The notes under the pieces were generated by a model. The model worked only from the letters and a program-made list of their open reading frames with translations. It did no database searches and was not told the DNA's origin. 43,517 nucleotides of DNA from Oscillospiraceae bacterium (GTDB taxonomy: Bacteria; Bacillota; Clostridia; Oscillospirales; Ruminococcaceae), in NCBI GenBank assembly GCA_016281125.1, contig JAEEIA010000024.1, forward strand, positions 1 through 43,517, in the 5' to 3' direction. This document shows, piece by piece, positions 1-6,233 of this stretch; position 1 is the stretch's first letter, and every line of letters starts with the position of its first letter. A program made the translations under genes and the position numbers.

Positions 1-7
1 AGGCTCT

Positions 8-237
8 TAAACGCAGGGGAATTTCGCCGACTGCGGACGGCGACCAGAGGCTCCTCGCCTCTGGCCTCTCGCAAAATTTTGAAAAAGTTTGATCAAAACT
101 TTTATTGCGCTGAAAACAAGCGCCGACCAATTTGGTCAGCGCCTGCCTATCCTTATTTCGGGATTCCAAAGGGACAGTGTCCCTTTGGCAGGGGATTGGG
201 GGCGGAGCCCCCATTATAAATCCATCGGAGATACCGC
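8..237 (-). repeat. Composite dispersed intergenic repeat, copy A
   Basis: Read on the minus strand, it starts one base after the valS stop with GCGGTATCTCCGATGGATTT, followed by a GC-rich hairpin (GGGGGCTCCGCCCCC). It ends with a second conserved block at 8-103, where AAAAGTTTTG and CTCCCCTGCGTTT are shared with copy B (30591-30867). Between the blocks lie a palindrome of AAAGGGACA/TGTCCCTTT and the probable valS terminator. The element may continue past the left edge. It has no open reading frame of its own that I would support. The homology to copy B is seen directly; any function is unknown. Confidence 0.75.
112..143 (-). terminator. Probable rho-independent terminator of valS
   Basis: On the minus strand a near-perfect hairpin (GGCGCTGACC / GGTCGGCGC, one G.U pair) is followed by TTGTTTTC. 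It lies about 95 bases after the valS stop, inside the composite repeat. Its stem resembles the terminator after the kinase gene at 30541-30576. Confidence 0.6.
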
Positions 238-238
238 C

Positions 239-2857
239 TCACGCGTTCCAGCTTGCGATAGATTCCAGCACCTTGGCGAGCTTTTCCTTTGCCTTTGCGA
301 GCTTCTCGCGCTCATTCTGGATCAGCTGCGCAGGCGCCTTTTCGCAGAATCCCGGATTGTTCAGCTTCTTCTGAATAATCTCGATGTCATTCCGCGCCTT
401 GGCCTCCTCCTTCGCCAGACGTGCAAGCTCCTTGTCCTTATCGACCAGCTCCTCCATCGGAATGAAGATGCGGGCACAGTCGGTCACAGCCGTCAGCGCA
501 TTCTTGAACTTATAATCCTGACCGAATTCCAGCTCAGACGCGCCGACCATATTCTCAAAGAAGATGCTGTTTGCAGAGAAAAGGTCAACCTCCAGCGTTT
601 CAAAGAACATCTTTGCCTTGACGGAGTTCGGCACGTTCAGCTCGGTGCGGCTCATGCGGACGGCCTTGATCGCGGCAATGACCTTTTCAAAGTCGTTTGC
701 TGCGGCAGAGAAGTCCAGCTCCGCCTGATAGGTCGGGAATTCCTCCAGAATGATCATGCTCTCGCCGTCGGTCAGCACCTGCCAGATCTCCTCGGTGATG
801 AACGGCATGAACGGATGCAGCAGCTTGAGCATACCGCGCAGCACCCACACGAGCACCTGCTCCGCGGAGGACTTTGCCTCGCCGCCTGCGCGCATTCTCG
901 GCTTGGTCAGCTCGATATACCAGTCACAGTACACATCCCAGATGAAGTCATACAGCTTTGAAGATGCAACGCCGAGCTCGAAGTGATCGAGATTTTCGTT
1001 GACGTCCTTTGCCAGCTGATTGAACTTGGAAACGACCCACTGATCCTCCATGCGGAGATTCTCCGGCAGTCCCTTGAAGCGGAAATCGTTCGGCAAGTTC
1101 ATCATGACGAAGCGGGAAGCGTTCCACAGCTTGTTTGCGAAGTTGCGCGATGCCTTGACCTTGTCGTCCGTGAAGCGCATGTCGTTTCCGGGAGAGTTGC
1201 CCGTTGCGAGCATAAAGCGCAGTGCGTCCGCGCCGTAGGTGTCGATGATCTCCAGCGGATCAATGCCGTTGCCGAGCGACTTGGACATCTTTCTGCCCTG
1301 TGCATCGCGGACAAGGCCGTGAATCAGCACATGCTTGAACGGAATCTCGTCCATGTTCTCCATACCGGCGACGATCATTCTGGAAACCCAGAACGTGATG
1401 ATGTCATAACCGGTGACGAGCGTATCCGTCGGATAGAAATACTGGAGATCGTCGGTCTTTTCCGGCCAGCCGAGCGTAGAGAACGGCCACAGTGCCGAGG
1501 AGAACCAGGTATCCAGCGAATCCGGATCCTGACGCATCGGTTTGCCGCACTTCGGGCAGACCGCGGAGCTTTCCTTCGTGACGGTCAGCTCGCCGCAGTC
1601 GTCGCAGTAGAATGCCGGAATCTGATGTCCCCACCACAGCTGACGGGAGATGCACCAGTCACGGATATCCTCCATCCAGTTGAAATAGAGCTTATCGAAG
1701 CGCTCCGGCACAAACTTGATGCGGCCGTCGCGCACAGCCTCGATGGCCGGCTTTGCGAGCTCGTCCATCTTGACGAACCACTGGAGCGACACGCGCGGCT
1801 CGACGGTCGTGCCGCAGCGGTAGCAGGTGCCGACGTTGTGGACATGCGGCTCGGTCTTGACGAGGAAGCCGCCCTCTTTCAGATCCTCCAGGATAGCCTT
1901 TCTGGCCTCGTAGCGGTCCATGCCTGCATACTTCGGATAATCCTCGGTAATCTTCGCATCATCGGTCATGACGTTGAGCACCGGCAGATTATGCCGCTGA
2001 CCGACCATAAAGTCGTTGGGGTCATGTGCCGGGGTGATCTTCACGACGCCGGTTCCGAAATCCATATCGACATAGCTGTCCGCAACAACCGGGATTTCTC
2101 TGCCGACCAGCGGGAGAATGACGGTCTTGCCGACGGCATTCTTGTAGCGCTCGTCCTTCGGGTTGACCGCGATTGCGGTATCGCCGAGCAGCGTTTCCGG
2201 ACGCGTCGTCGCCAGGAACATGTAGCCGGAGCCGTCCGAGAACGGATAACGCAGATGCCAGAAGCAGCCCTCCTGCTCCTCGTAGGTGACCTCCGCATTG
2301 GAGATCGAGGTCAGGCATTTCGGGCACCAGTTGATGATGCGCTCGCCGCGGTAGATATAGCCTTTTTCATAATAGTTGATGAACACTTCCTTGACGGCTT
2401 CCGAGCAGCCCTCGTCCATCGTGAAGCGCTCGCGCTCCCAGTCGCAGGAGGAACCGAGCTTCATCAGCTGCTGGTCGATTCTGCCCGCATACTGCTCCTT
2501 CCACGCCCATGCGCGCTTCATGAAGCCTTCTCTGCCGAGGTCTGCCTTGGTCAGACCTTCCTTGCGCATCGCCTCAACGATTTTTGCCTCTGTCGCAATG
2601 GCAGCGTGGTCGGTGCCCGGCAGCCAGAGCGTGCTGTAACCGCTCATGCGCTTCCAGCGGATCAGGATGTCCTGGAGCGTTTCATCCAGTGCGTGACCCA
2701 TGTGCAGCTGACCAGTGACATTCGGGGGCGGAATCACAATCGTATACGGGATCTTCTTGGGATCGGTTTCCGCATGGAAGCAGCGCTTTCTCATCCACTG
2801 CTGATAGATGCGGTCCTCAAAGGTACTGGGGTCGTAGTTCTTTGCGAGTTCCTTCAA
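239..2857 (-). CDS. valS: Valine--tRNA ligase
   Basis: Cytoplasmic class I aminoacyl-tRNA synthetase that charges tRNA-Val and edits misactivated threonine. The 872-aa length is normal for ValRS. The HIGH signature is at residues 52-55 (HMGH, after PPPNVTGQL) and KMSKS at 523-527. The long insertion between them is the editing domain, and the last ~65 residues form the Lys/Glu-rich coiled coil typical of ValRS. The start is TTG, chosen because AAGGAG lies nine bases upstream and the next residues match the usual N-terminus. It is transcribed alone from the promoter at 3220-3248 through a T-box leader, so expression should rise when tRNA-Val is uncharged. A dispersed repeat begins one base after its stop codon. 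Confidence 0.98.
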   Translation of the reverse strand: MKELAKNYDPSTFEDRIYQQWMRKRCFHAETDPKKIPYTIVIPPPNVTGQLHMGHALDETLQDILIRWKRMSGYSTLWLPGTDHAAIATEAKIVEAMRKEGLTKADLGREGFMKRAWAWKEQYAGRIDQQLMKLGSSCDWERERFTMDEGCSEAVKEVFINYYEKGYIYRGERIINWCPKCLTSISNAEVTYEEQEGCFWHLRYPFSDGSGYMFLATTRPETLLGDTAIAVNPKDERYKNAVGKTVILPLVGREIPVVADSYVDMDFGTGVVKITPAHDPNDFMVGQRHNLPVLNVMTDDAKITEDYPKYAGMDRYEARKAILEDLKEGGFLVKTEPHVHNVGTCYRCGTTVEPRVSLQWFVKMDELAKPAIEAVRDGRIKFVPERFDKLYFNWMEDIRDWCISRQLWWGHQIPAFYCDDCGELTVTKESSAVCPKCGKPMRQDPDSLDTWFSSALWPFSTLGWPEKTDDLQYFYPTDTLVTGYDIITFWVSRMIVAGMENMDEIPFKHVLIHGLVRDAQGRKMSKSLGNGIDPLEIIDTYGADALRFMLATGNSPGNDMRFTDDKVKASRNFANKLWNASRFVMMNLPNDFRFKGLPENLRMEDQWVVSKFNQLAKDVNENLDHFELGVASSKLYDFIWDVYCDWYIELTKPRMRAGGEAKSSAEQVLVWVLRGMLKLLHPFMPFITEEIWQVLTDGESMIILEEFPTYQAELDFSAAANDFEKVIAAIKAVRMSRTELNVPNSVKAKMFFETLEVDLFSANSIFFENMVGASELEFGQDYKFKNALTAVTDCARIFIPMEELVDKDKELARLAKEEAKARNDIEIIQKKLNNPGFCEKAPAQLIQNEREKLAKAKEKLAKVLESIASWNA

Positions 2858-2901
2858 AATAATCAGCTCCTTTTCCTTGTTGTGCGCCGGAACATGAAAA
2901 A

Positions 2902-2937
2902 CGCCCCGAACGCAATTTCCGATCTGCGTTCAGGGCG
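2902..2937 (-). terminator. T-box attenuator terminator
   Basis: The hairpin CGCCCTGAACGCAG / TTGCGTTCGGGGCG on the minus strand is followed by TTTTTC. The 5' arm lies just downstream of the T-box core and would be sequestered in the antiterminator form. Confidence 0.9.
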
Positions 2938-3213
2938 AATAAATCTGATGTTATCCGCGGTACCACCTGAATTCAGCGATCACAGCGCGGGCTGCGGTCT
3001 GCTACACTCTTTCCGGCAGCGCATACCGGTTCCGGTACGGTACTGCCTGTCCGTTCACGGCGGACAACCCGTCAGACGGTTCTCCTGCAAGGCTTTCCCG
3101 TCTGCTGCTCGGAACGCGACTTCGATGCCGCAGCGGAAGCACTTTCACCGGCCGTGCTTTCTCTGTGCCGCTGTTGGGGCATGTACTACTCGTTCGTCAT
3201 GGCATTTCAAGAC
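2902..3213 (-). promoter_or_regulatory. T-box riboswitch leader of valS (valine specifier)
   Basis: The minus-strand leader carries the T-box core AGGTGGTACCGCGG at 2955-2968, followed by the terminator hairpin at 2902-2937. Upstream is a stem I with an AGTA-type loop E strand (AGTAGTAC near 3181-3190) and GAA followed by GTC at 3118-3120. GTC in the specifier position is a valine codon, which matches the gene downstream. By family knowledge, uncharged tRNA-Val pairs with specifier and T-box and prevents termination. The 5' end is inferred from the -10 box at 3220-3225. Confidence 0.93.
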
Positions 3214-3219
3214 AGCTTT

Positions 3220-3248
3220 ATTATATCAGGCATTTTGCGAATCGTCAA
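3220..3248 (-). promoter_or_regulatory. Sigma-A promoter of valS
   Basis: TTGACG at 3243-3248, a 17-base spacer and a perfect TATAAT at 3220-3225 on the minus strand, placing the transcript start near 3213. Confidence 0.88.
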
Positions 3249-3283
3249 GTCCTTTGCAGATTTTCAGCGTTTTGCACAATCTG

Positions 3284-3493
3284 TCAGTCAAAATAGAACA
3301 GATCCTCAAATTTCATGTCCAGTGCGATGCAGAGGATCAGCGCCAGCTTGGCGGTCGGCTGGAACTGTCCGGTTTCCAGCGAGCTGATCGTATTGCGCGA
3401 AACGCCGACGATCTGCGCAAGCTGCGCCTGCGAAAGTCCCCGTGCGCTGCGCGCCTCCTTCAGCCGGTTTTTCAGAACAAGCGAATCATCCAT
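3284..3493 (-). CDS. XRE-family transcriptional regulator
   Basis: A 69-aa protein made almost entirely of one helix-turn-helix domain. Residues ~8-62 follow the classic Cro/CI pattern: LKEARSARGLSQAQLAQ, then VSRNTISSLETGQ. It has no sensor or oligomerisation domain. Its ATG overlaps the stop of the upstream membrane-protein gene by one base (TAATG), so it is translationally coupled and is the last gene of a five-gene operon. Palindromes around the operon promoter (4967-5051) are plausible operators for it, which would make the operon self-repressed. That link is inference from position and symmetry. Confidence 0.9.
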   Translation of the reverse strand: MDDSLVLKNRLKEARSARGLSQAQLAQIVGVSRNTISSLETGQFQPTAKLALILCIALDMKFEDLFYFD

Positions 3494-3849
3494 TAAACCA
3501 GCCCCGCTTTCAGATCTCTGAACAGGACATAGACCATTTCCGCAGCAAAACCGGTCATCAGCAGGCCGAACATAAGCCAGACCGCGCTCCAGTCTGACAC
3601 AACCCCGCGCCGCTTTCCGGCGATATACCGCACGATCCCGAAAATCGCATTATAGCAGCAGAACATGATCTGAAAAAAAGTGCCTCTGCAACCTTCAAAC
3701 ATAAACGACGCAATCAGGTTGACCGTTGCGCAGAGCAGCAGCATGCCTGCGCCTGCAATGCCGTGCGCCTTGCTCTGCACTTCCAGCCCGGCAATGTCCA
3801 TGCCCTTGTTTTCTTTCCGTGCTTTTTCAAGTATTTCATCTTTGTTCAT
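3493..3849 (-). CDS. Small membrane protein, DUF6442-like (paralogue 4)
   Basis: 118 aa; fourth in a tandem series of paralogues. It opens with the shared cytoplasmic motif MNKDEILEKARKENKGMD, then has about three hydrophobic segments (roughly residues 30-50, 57-78 and 86-110). The C-terminus is short and ends in LKAGLV. Its start overlaps the preceding gene's stop by four bases (ATGA), and its stop overlaps the XRE gene by one base. I recognise the N-terminal motif as that of the uncharacterised DUF6442 family, often seen beside an XRE regulator in Firmicutes; this is from memory. Function unknown. Confidence 0.85.
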   Translation of the reverse strand: MNKDEILEKARKENKGMDIAGLEVQSKAHGIAGAGMLLLCATVNLIASFMFEGCRGTFFQIMFCCYNAIFGIVRYIAGKRRGVVSDWSAVWLMFGLLMTGFAAEMVYVLFRDLKAGLV

Positions 3850-4184
3850 AATGCGCCTCCTGATCCGAGCAGATACCGGATGTAATGAATCGCTGCAAAG
3901 ACCATGATCACGCCGAACAGCAGCGTCATGCCGATTTCAAACGGCTTCCGCTTTTTGATTGCCTGCCGCAGAAATGTGCCGAAATCCATTGCAAAAACCA
4001 CAACGACCAGTGCGCCGGATTCATCATCATGGCCGGTCGCAAATTGCAGAATCATCATAATCGGTGCGGCGATGACCGCTGCAATGAACGCTGCCTGCCA
4101 GTTTTTGCGACGTTCGGTCTGCTCTGCAAGATCGTGACCCTTGTTTTCTTTCCGTGCTTTTTCGAGAATATCCTCTTTATTCAT
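3846..4184 (-). CDS. Small membrane protein, DUF6442-like (paralogue 3)
   Basis: 112 aa, the most divergent of the four paralogues. The start motif MNKEDILEKARKENKGHD is kept, but the stretch after it is more polar (EQTERRKN). The hydrophobic segments (about 29-47, 57-70, 83-106) differ in sequence from those of the sister genes, and a KKRKP basic turn sits between the second and third. It lies 18 bases after paralogue 2 and overlaps paralogue 4 by four bases. Divergence within a tandem array suggests specialisation after duplication rather than recent copying. Function unknown. Confidence 0.83.
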   Translation of the reverse strand: MNKEDILEKARKENKGHDLAEQTERRKNWQAAFIAAVIAAPIMMILQFATGHDDESGALVVVVFAMDFGTFLRQAIKKRKPFEIGMTLLFGVIMVFAAIHYIRYLLGSGGAL

Positions 4185-4202
4185 GGTGTGCCCCTTTCTC
4201 TG

Positions 4203-4553
4203 TCATGCCGTTCCGTTCATCAGATTCCGGAACATCACCCGCACGGCCTCCACCGTCATCACCGTCATGATCATGCCGTACAGCAGATACCCGACGTTCA
4301 GCGCCGTATGCGTTTTCTTTCTGCCGAGGATAAAATGGACAATGCCGTGGACGGCGAAATAGCCGAAAAACATCACCCAGAATTCCGGAAAGCTCCGGCG
4401 GAAGTACATCTGACAGTACCAGTTCAGCACTGCGCCGGCCATCAGCATCCCCAAACCGGCAAATGCCCTTGCACGGCTCTGAACAGCAACCTCAGCCACA
4501 TCCGCGCCCTTGTTTTCTTTCCGTGCCTTCGCAAGAATTTCGTCCTTGTTCAT
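4203..4553 (-). CDS. Small membrane protein, DUF6442-like (paralogue 2)
   Basis: 116 aa. It begins MNKDEILAKARKENKGAD and closely resembles paralogue 1, sharing SLPEFWVMFFxY-type residues in the second membrane segment (here SFPEFWVMFFGYFAVHG) and GxxMxVMT in the third. About three membrane spans are visible (30-48, 55-76, 84-107), with a basic KKT turn between spans 2 and 3. An SD-like GGAGGCGG lies just upstream of the ATG. It sits 25 bases after paralogue 1 in the same operon. Function unknown. Confidence 0.85.
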   Translation of the reverse strand: MNKDEILAKARKENKGADVAEVAVQSRARAFAGLGMLMAGAVLNWYCQMYFRRSFPEFWVMFFGYFAVHGIVHFILGRKKTHTALNVGYLLYGMIMTVMTVEAVRVMFRNLMNGTA

Positions 4554-4578
4554 AATCCGCCTCCTGTCTGCGGGAGAA

Positions 4579-4938
4579 TCACCATTTTTTCATGTCCCCT
4601 GTGATCAGTCCGTGATATAGCCGGATCAGTGCCAGCACGGTCATCACCGCCATGAAAAGACCGTATGCCAGCCACAAGCCGCCGCGTTCATTCCGGCCGT
4701 TCTTTTTGTTCAGGATAAACTGAACAATGCCCATGACCGCCCAGTAGCAGAAAAACATCACCCAGAATTCCGGCAGACTGCGGTCAAATACGACCTCACC
4801 GATCAGATTCATCACCGCGCCGGCCGTCAGCGTGATTCCGCCGGCAAAGCTCTTCGCCTTGCTCTGGATTTCCAGATCCGCGACGTCTTTTCCCTTGTTC
4901 TCCTGTCTTGCCTTTGCAAGAATTTCGTCCTTGTTCAT
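4579..4938 (-). CDS. Small membrane protein, DUF6442-like (paralogue 1)
   Basis: 119 aa; first gene of the XRE-controlled operon. It starts MNKDEILAKARQENKGKD and has three clear hydrophobic spans (about 30-48, 57-77, 87-107) with the second beginning PEFWVMFFCYW. The C-terminus is basic (ITGDMKKW). AGGAGGCAG precedes the ATG. Transcription should start just upstream of the perfect 18-base palindrome at 4967-4984, which lies in the 5' untranslated region. Residues 1-18 are the best-conserved part of all four paralogues, suggesting a shared partner or membrane-surface role (inference). Confidence 0.85.
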   Translation of the reverse strand: MNKDEILAKARQENKGKDVADLEIQSKAKSFAGGITLTAGAVMNLIGEVVFDRSLPEFWVMFFCYWAVMGIVQFILNKKNGRNERGGLWLAYGLFMAVMTVLALIRLYHGLITGDMKKW

Positions 4939-4966
4939 AATCTGCCTCCTTTTGTCAGCCGCAGGA

Positions 4967-5051
4967 TGCCAAGTTCACTTGGCATCTCCGTTGTGCATAT
5001 TATAGCACTGCCAAGTGTACTTGTCAAGATGCTTGCCAAGTTTTCTTTGCA
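4967..5051 (-). promoter_or_regulatory. Promoter of the XRE/DUF6442 operon with three palindromic operators
   Basis: A perfect promoter on the minus strand: TTGACA at 5022-5027, 17-base spacer, TATAAT at 4999-5004. Three 18-base sites share an 8-2-8 architecture: 4967-4984 (TGCCAAGTTCACTTGGCA, perfect), 5009-5026 (one mismatch, covering the -35 and spacer) and 5034-5051 (weaker second half). The arrangement fits repression by the small XRE protein encoded at the operon end. Confidence 0.85.
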
Positions 5052-5150
5052 AATCGGATAGCTGCACAATTACTCCACATCCAAAGCACTCCGGATTATG
5101 CAATTCTTACAGCATCAACCCCGCTGCTCCGAAAACAGGACGCCCGGCTG

Positions 5151-5179
5151 TTGACAAAATCCGCCGTTTGTGGTACGAT
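5151..5179 (+). promoter_or_regulatory. Promoter of the small peptide / deacetylase pair
   Basis: TTGACA at 5151-5156, 17-base spacer, TACGAT at 5174-5179, followed about 25 bases later by AAAGGAGG and the ATG at 5217. Confidence 0.75.
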
Positions 5180-5216
5180 ATAGAGGATCATTCTGATTAT
5201 AAAGGAGGTTTTCAAC

Positions 5217-5390
5217 ATGACACTGATGACATTCCTGGCTTCTCTGCCGCTCGGTGACGACACGCCGATTATGCTTTACTGCATCCTCGGACTGCTTGCA
5301 GTCGGCCTCATTATTGCAATGGTTCTGATGGGCAAAAAGGGCAAGCAGGATCCGGACAATACCAAGTCTGACAAGCGTGATCCGAAATGA
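5217..5390 (+). CDS. 57-aa membrane peptide resembling a sortase sorting tail
   Basis: A short gene with a strong ribosome site (AAAGGAGG, nine bases before ATG). After MTLMTFLASLPLGDDTP comes a hydrophobic stretch of about 20 residues (IMLYCILGLLAVGLIIAMVL), then MGKKGKQ and a polar, charged tail (DPDNTKSDKRDPK). The order of GDDTP, membrane span and basic stop resembles the C-terminal sorting signals of Gram-positive surface proteins, but here it is a free-standing peptide without a clear LPXTG. Its stop overlaps the start of the NodB gene by four bases, so the two are co-translated. Function unknown. Confidence 0.75.
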   Translation: MTLMTFLASLPLGDDTPIMLYCILGLLAVGLIIAMVLMGKKGKQDPDNTKSDKRDPK

Positions 5391-6037
5391 CCGGCGGGCT
5401 TCTCGCACTGACCTTTGACGACGGGCCGGATCCGGAAATCACGCCGCAGCTGCTCGATATTCTGGAGCAATACCATGTGCCGGCAACCTTCTTCCTGCTC
5501 GGCTGCCGGATCACGTCGGAAACGACGCCGATTCTCCAGCGCGCCGTCATGCTCGGCTGTGAAATGTGCAATCATTCCTACTCGCATCCGTATCTGACCG
5601 TGCTCACGCCCCGGCAGATCACACAGGAGGTTTCATCCGCGACGCAGCGCATCATTCTGACAACAGGGCAGACCCCGCGCTTCTTTCGACCGCCGTATCT
5701 GGCTGTCAGGGAGGACATGTTCCCGCTGATTTCCATGCCGTTCATCGGCGGATACGGCGTCCGCGATTACGACGAATCCGTATCGGAATCCGAACGGTAC
5801 AGCGGCGTCATGCGGATTGCAAAGGACGGCCGGATCATTCTGCTGCACGATTTTGCAGAAAATACCAAGACGGTCGGCGCTGTGAAGCGGCTCGTGCCGG
5901 ATCTGCTGGCAAGAGGCTTCCGCTTCGTGACGGTTTCACAGCTGTTTCAGGAAAAGGGCGTCACGCCCAGCAATGAAGACCGCATCATTTATTCGTATCC
6001 CGGGCAGACGGCCATGTATGCACCGGATGCAACATAA
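5387..6037 (+). CDS. Polysaccharide deacetylase (NodB homology domain)
   Basis: 216 aa consisting of one NodB/CE4 domain. The metal and catalytic motifs are all visible: TFDDGPD (residues ~9-15), the HxxxH zinc pair in NHSYSHP (~64-70), RPPYL (~103-107) and ILLHD (~155-159). CE4 enzymes remove acetyl groups from peptidoglycan, chitooligosaccharides or related glycans. It has no signal peptide of its own; its membrane-peptide partner, translated from an overlapping start, might help localise it (inference). The family also includes the spore PdaA type, so the substrate is uncertain. A terminator follows at 6044-6075. Confidence 0.92.
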   Translation: MTGGLLALTFDDGPDPEITPQLLDILEQYHVPATFFLLGCRITSETTPILQRAVMLGCEMCNHSYSHPYLTVLTPRQITQEVSSATQRIILTTGQTPRFFRPPYLAVREDMFPLISMPFIGGYGVRDYDESVSESERYSGVMRIAKDGRIILLHDFAENTKTVGAVKRLVPDLLARGFRFVTVSQLFQEKGVTPSNEDRIIYSYPGQTAMYAPDAT

Positions 6038-6043
6038 CACAAA

Positions 6044-6075
6044 AAAGCACCGTTTCCGATTGGAAACGGTGCTTT
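6044..6075. terminator. Bidirectional terminator between convergent genes
   Basis: AAAGCACCGTTTCC / GGAAACGGTGCTTT, loop of four, with A and T tracts on both sides. It can serve the deacetylase on plus and the surface-protein operon on minus. Confidence 0.85.
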
Positions 6076-6093
6076 CGTATTGATTCGCTTTGA

Positions 6094-6204
6094 TCAGCCG
6101 ATCGGGGTGAATTCCGGATCATCACCGACGACGCCGGAGGCCGTGATCACGTCCTCAGCCTCGAATGCAACGATCTGAAGCTCAGCATCTGTGTACTTTT
6201 CCAT
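6094..6204 (-). CDS. 36-aa acidic peptide of the FEAEDVITASG type
   Basis: Begins MEKYTDAELQIVAFEAEDVI and ends DDPEFTPIG, with GAAGGTGAA before the ATG. It lies 29 bases after the stop of the large surface-protein gene and before the shared terminator, so it is in the same transcript. It has no signal peptide or membrane span and is strongly acidic. From memory, short peptides with an F-E-x-E-D-V-I-x-x-S-G core are common in Clostridia and are unassigned; whether this is a modified peptide precursor or an anchor/adaptor is open. Its small size makes the call moderate. Confidence 0.65.
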   Translation of the reverse strand: MEKYTDAELQIVAFEAEDVITASGVVGDDPEFTPIG

Positions 6205-6233
6205 AGTTTCACCTTCTTTCCGTTTTCGCAAGA

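Noticed and set aside
983-3496. 837-aa open frame on the plus strand opposite valS
   Set aside because: It covers valS, the T-box and its promoter; no plausible protein family or ribosome site.
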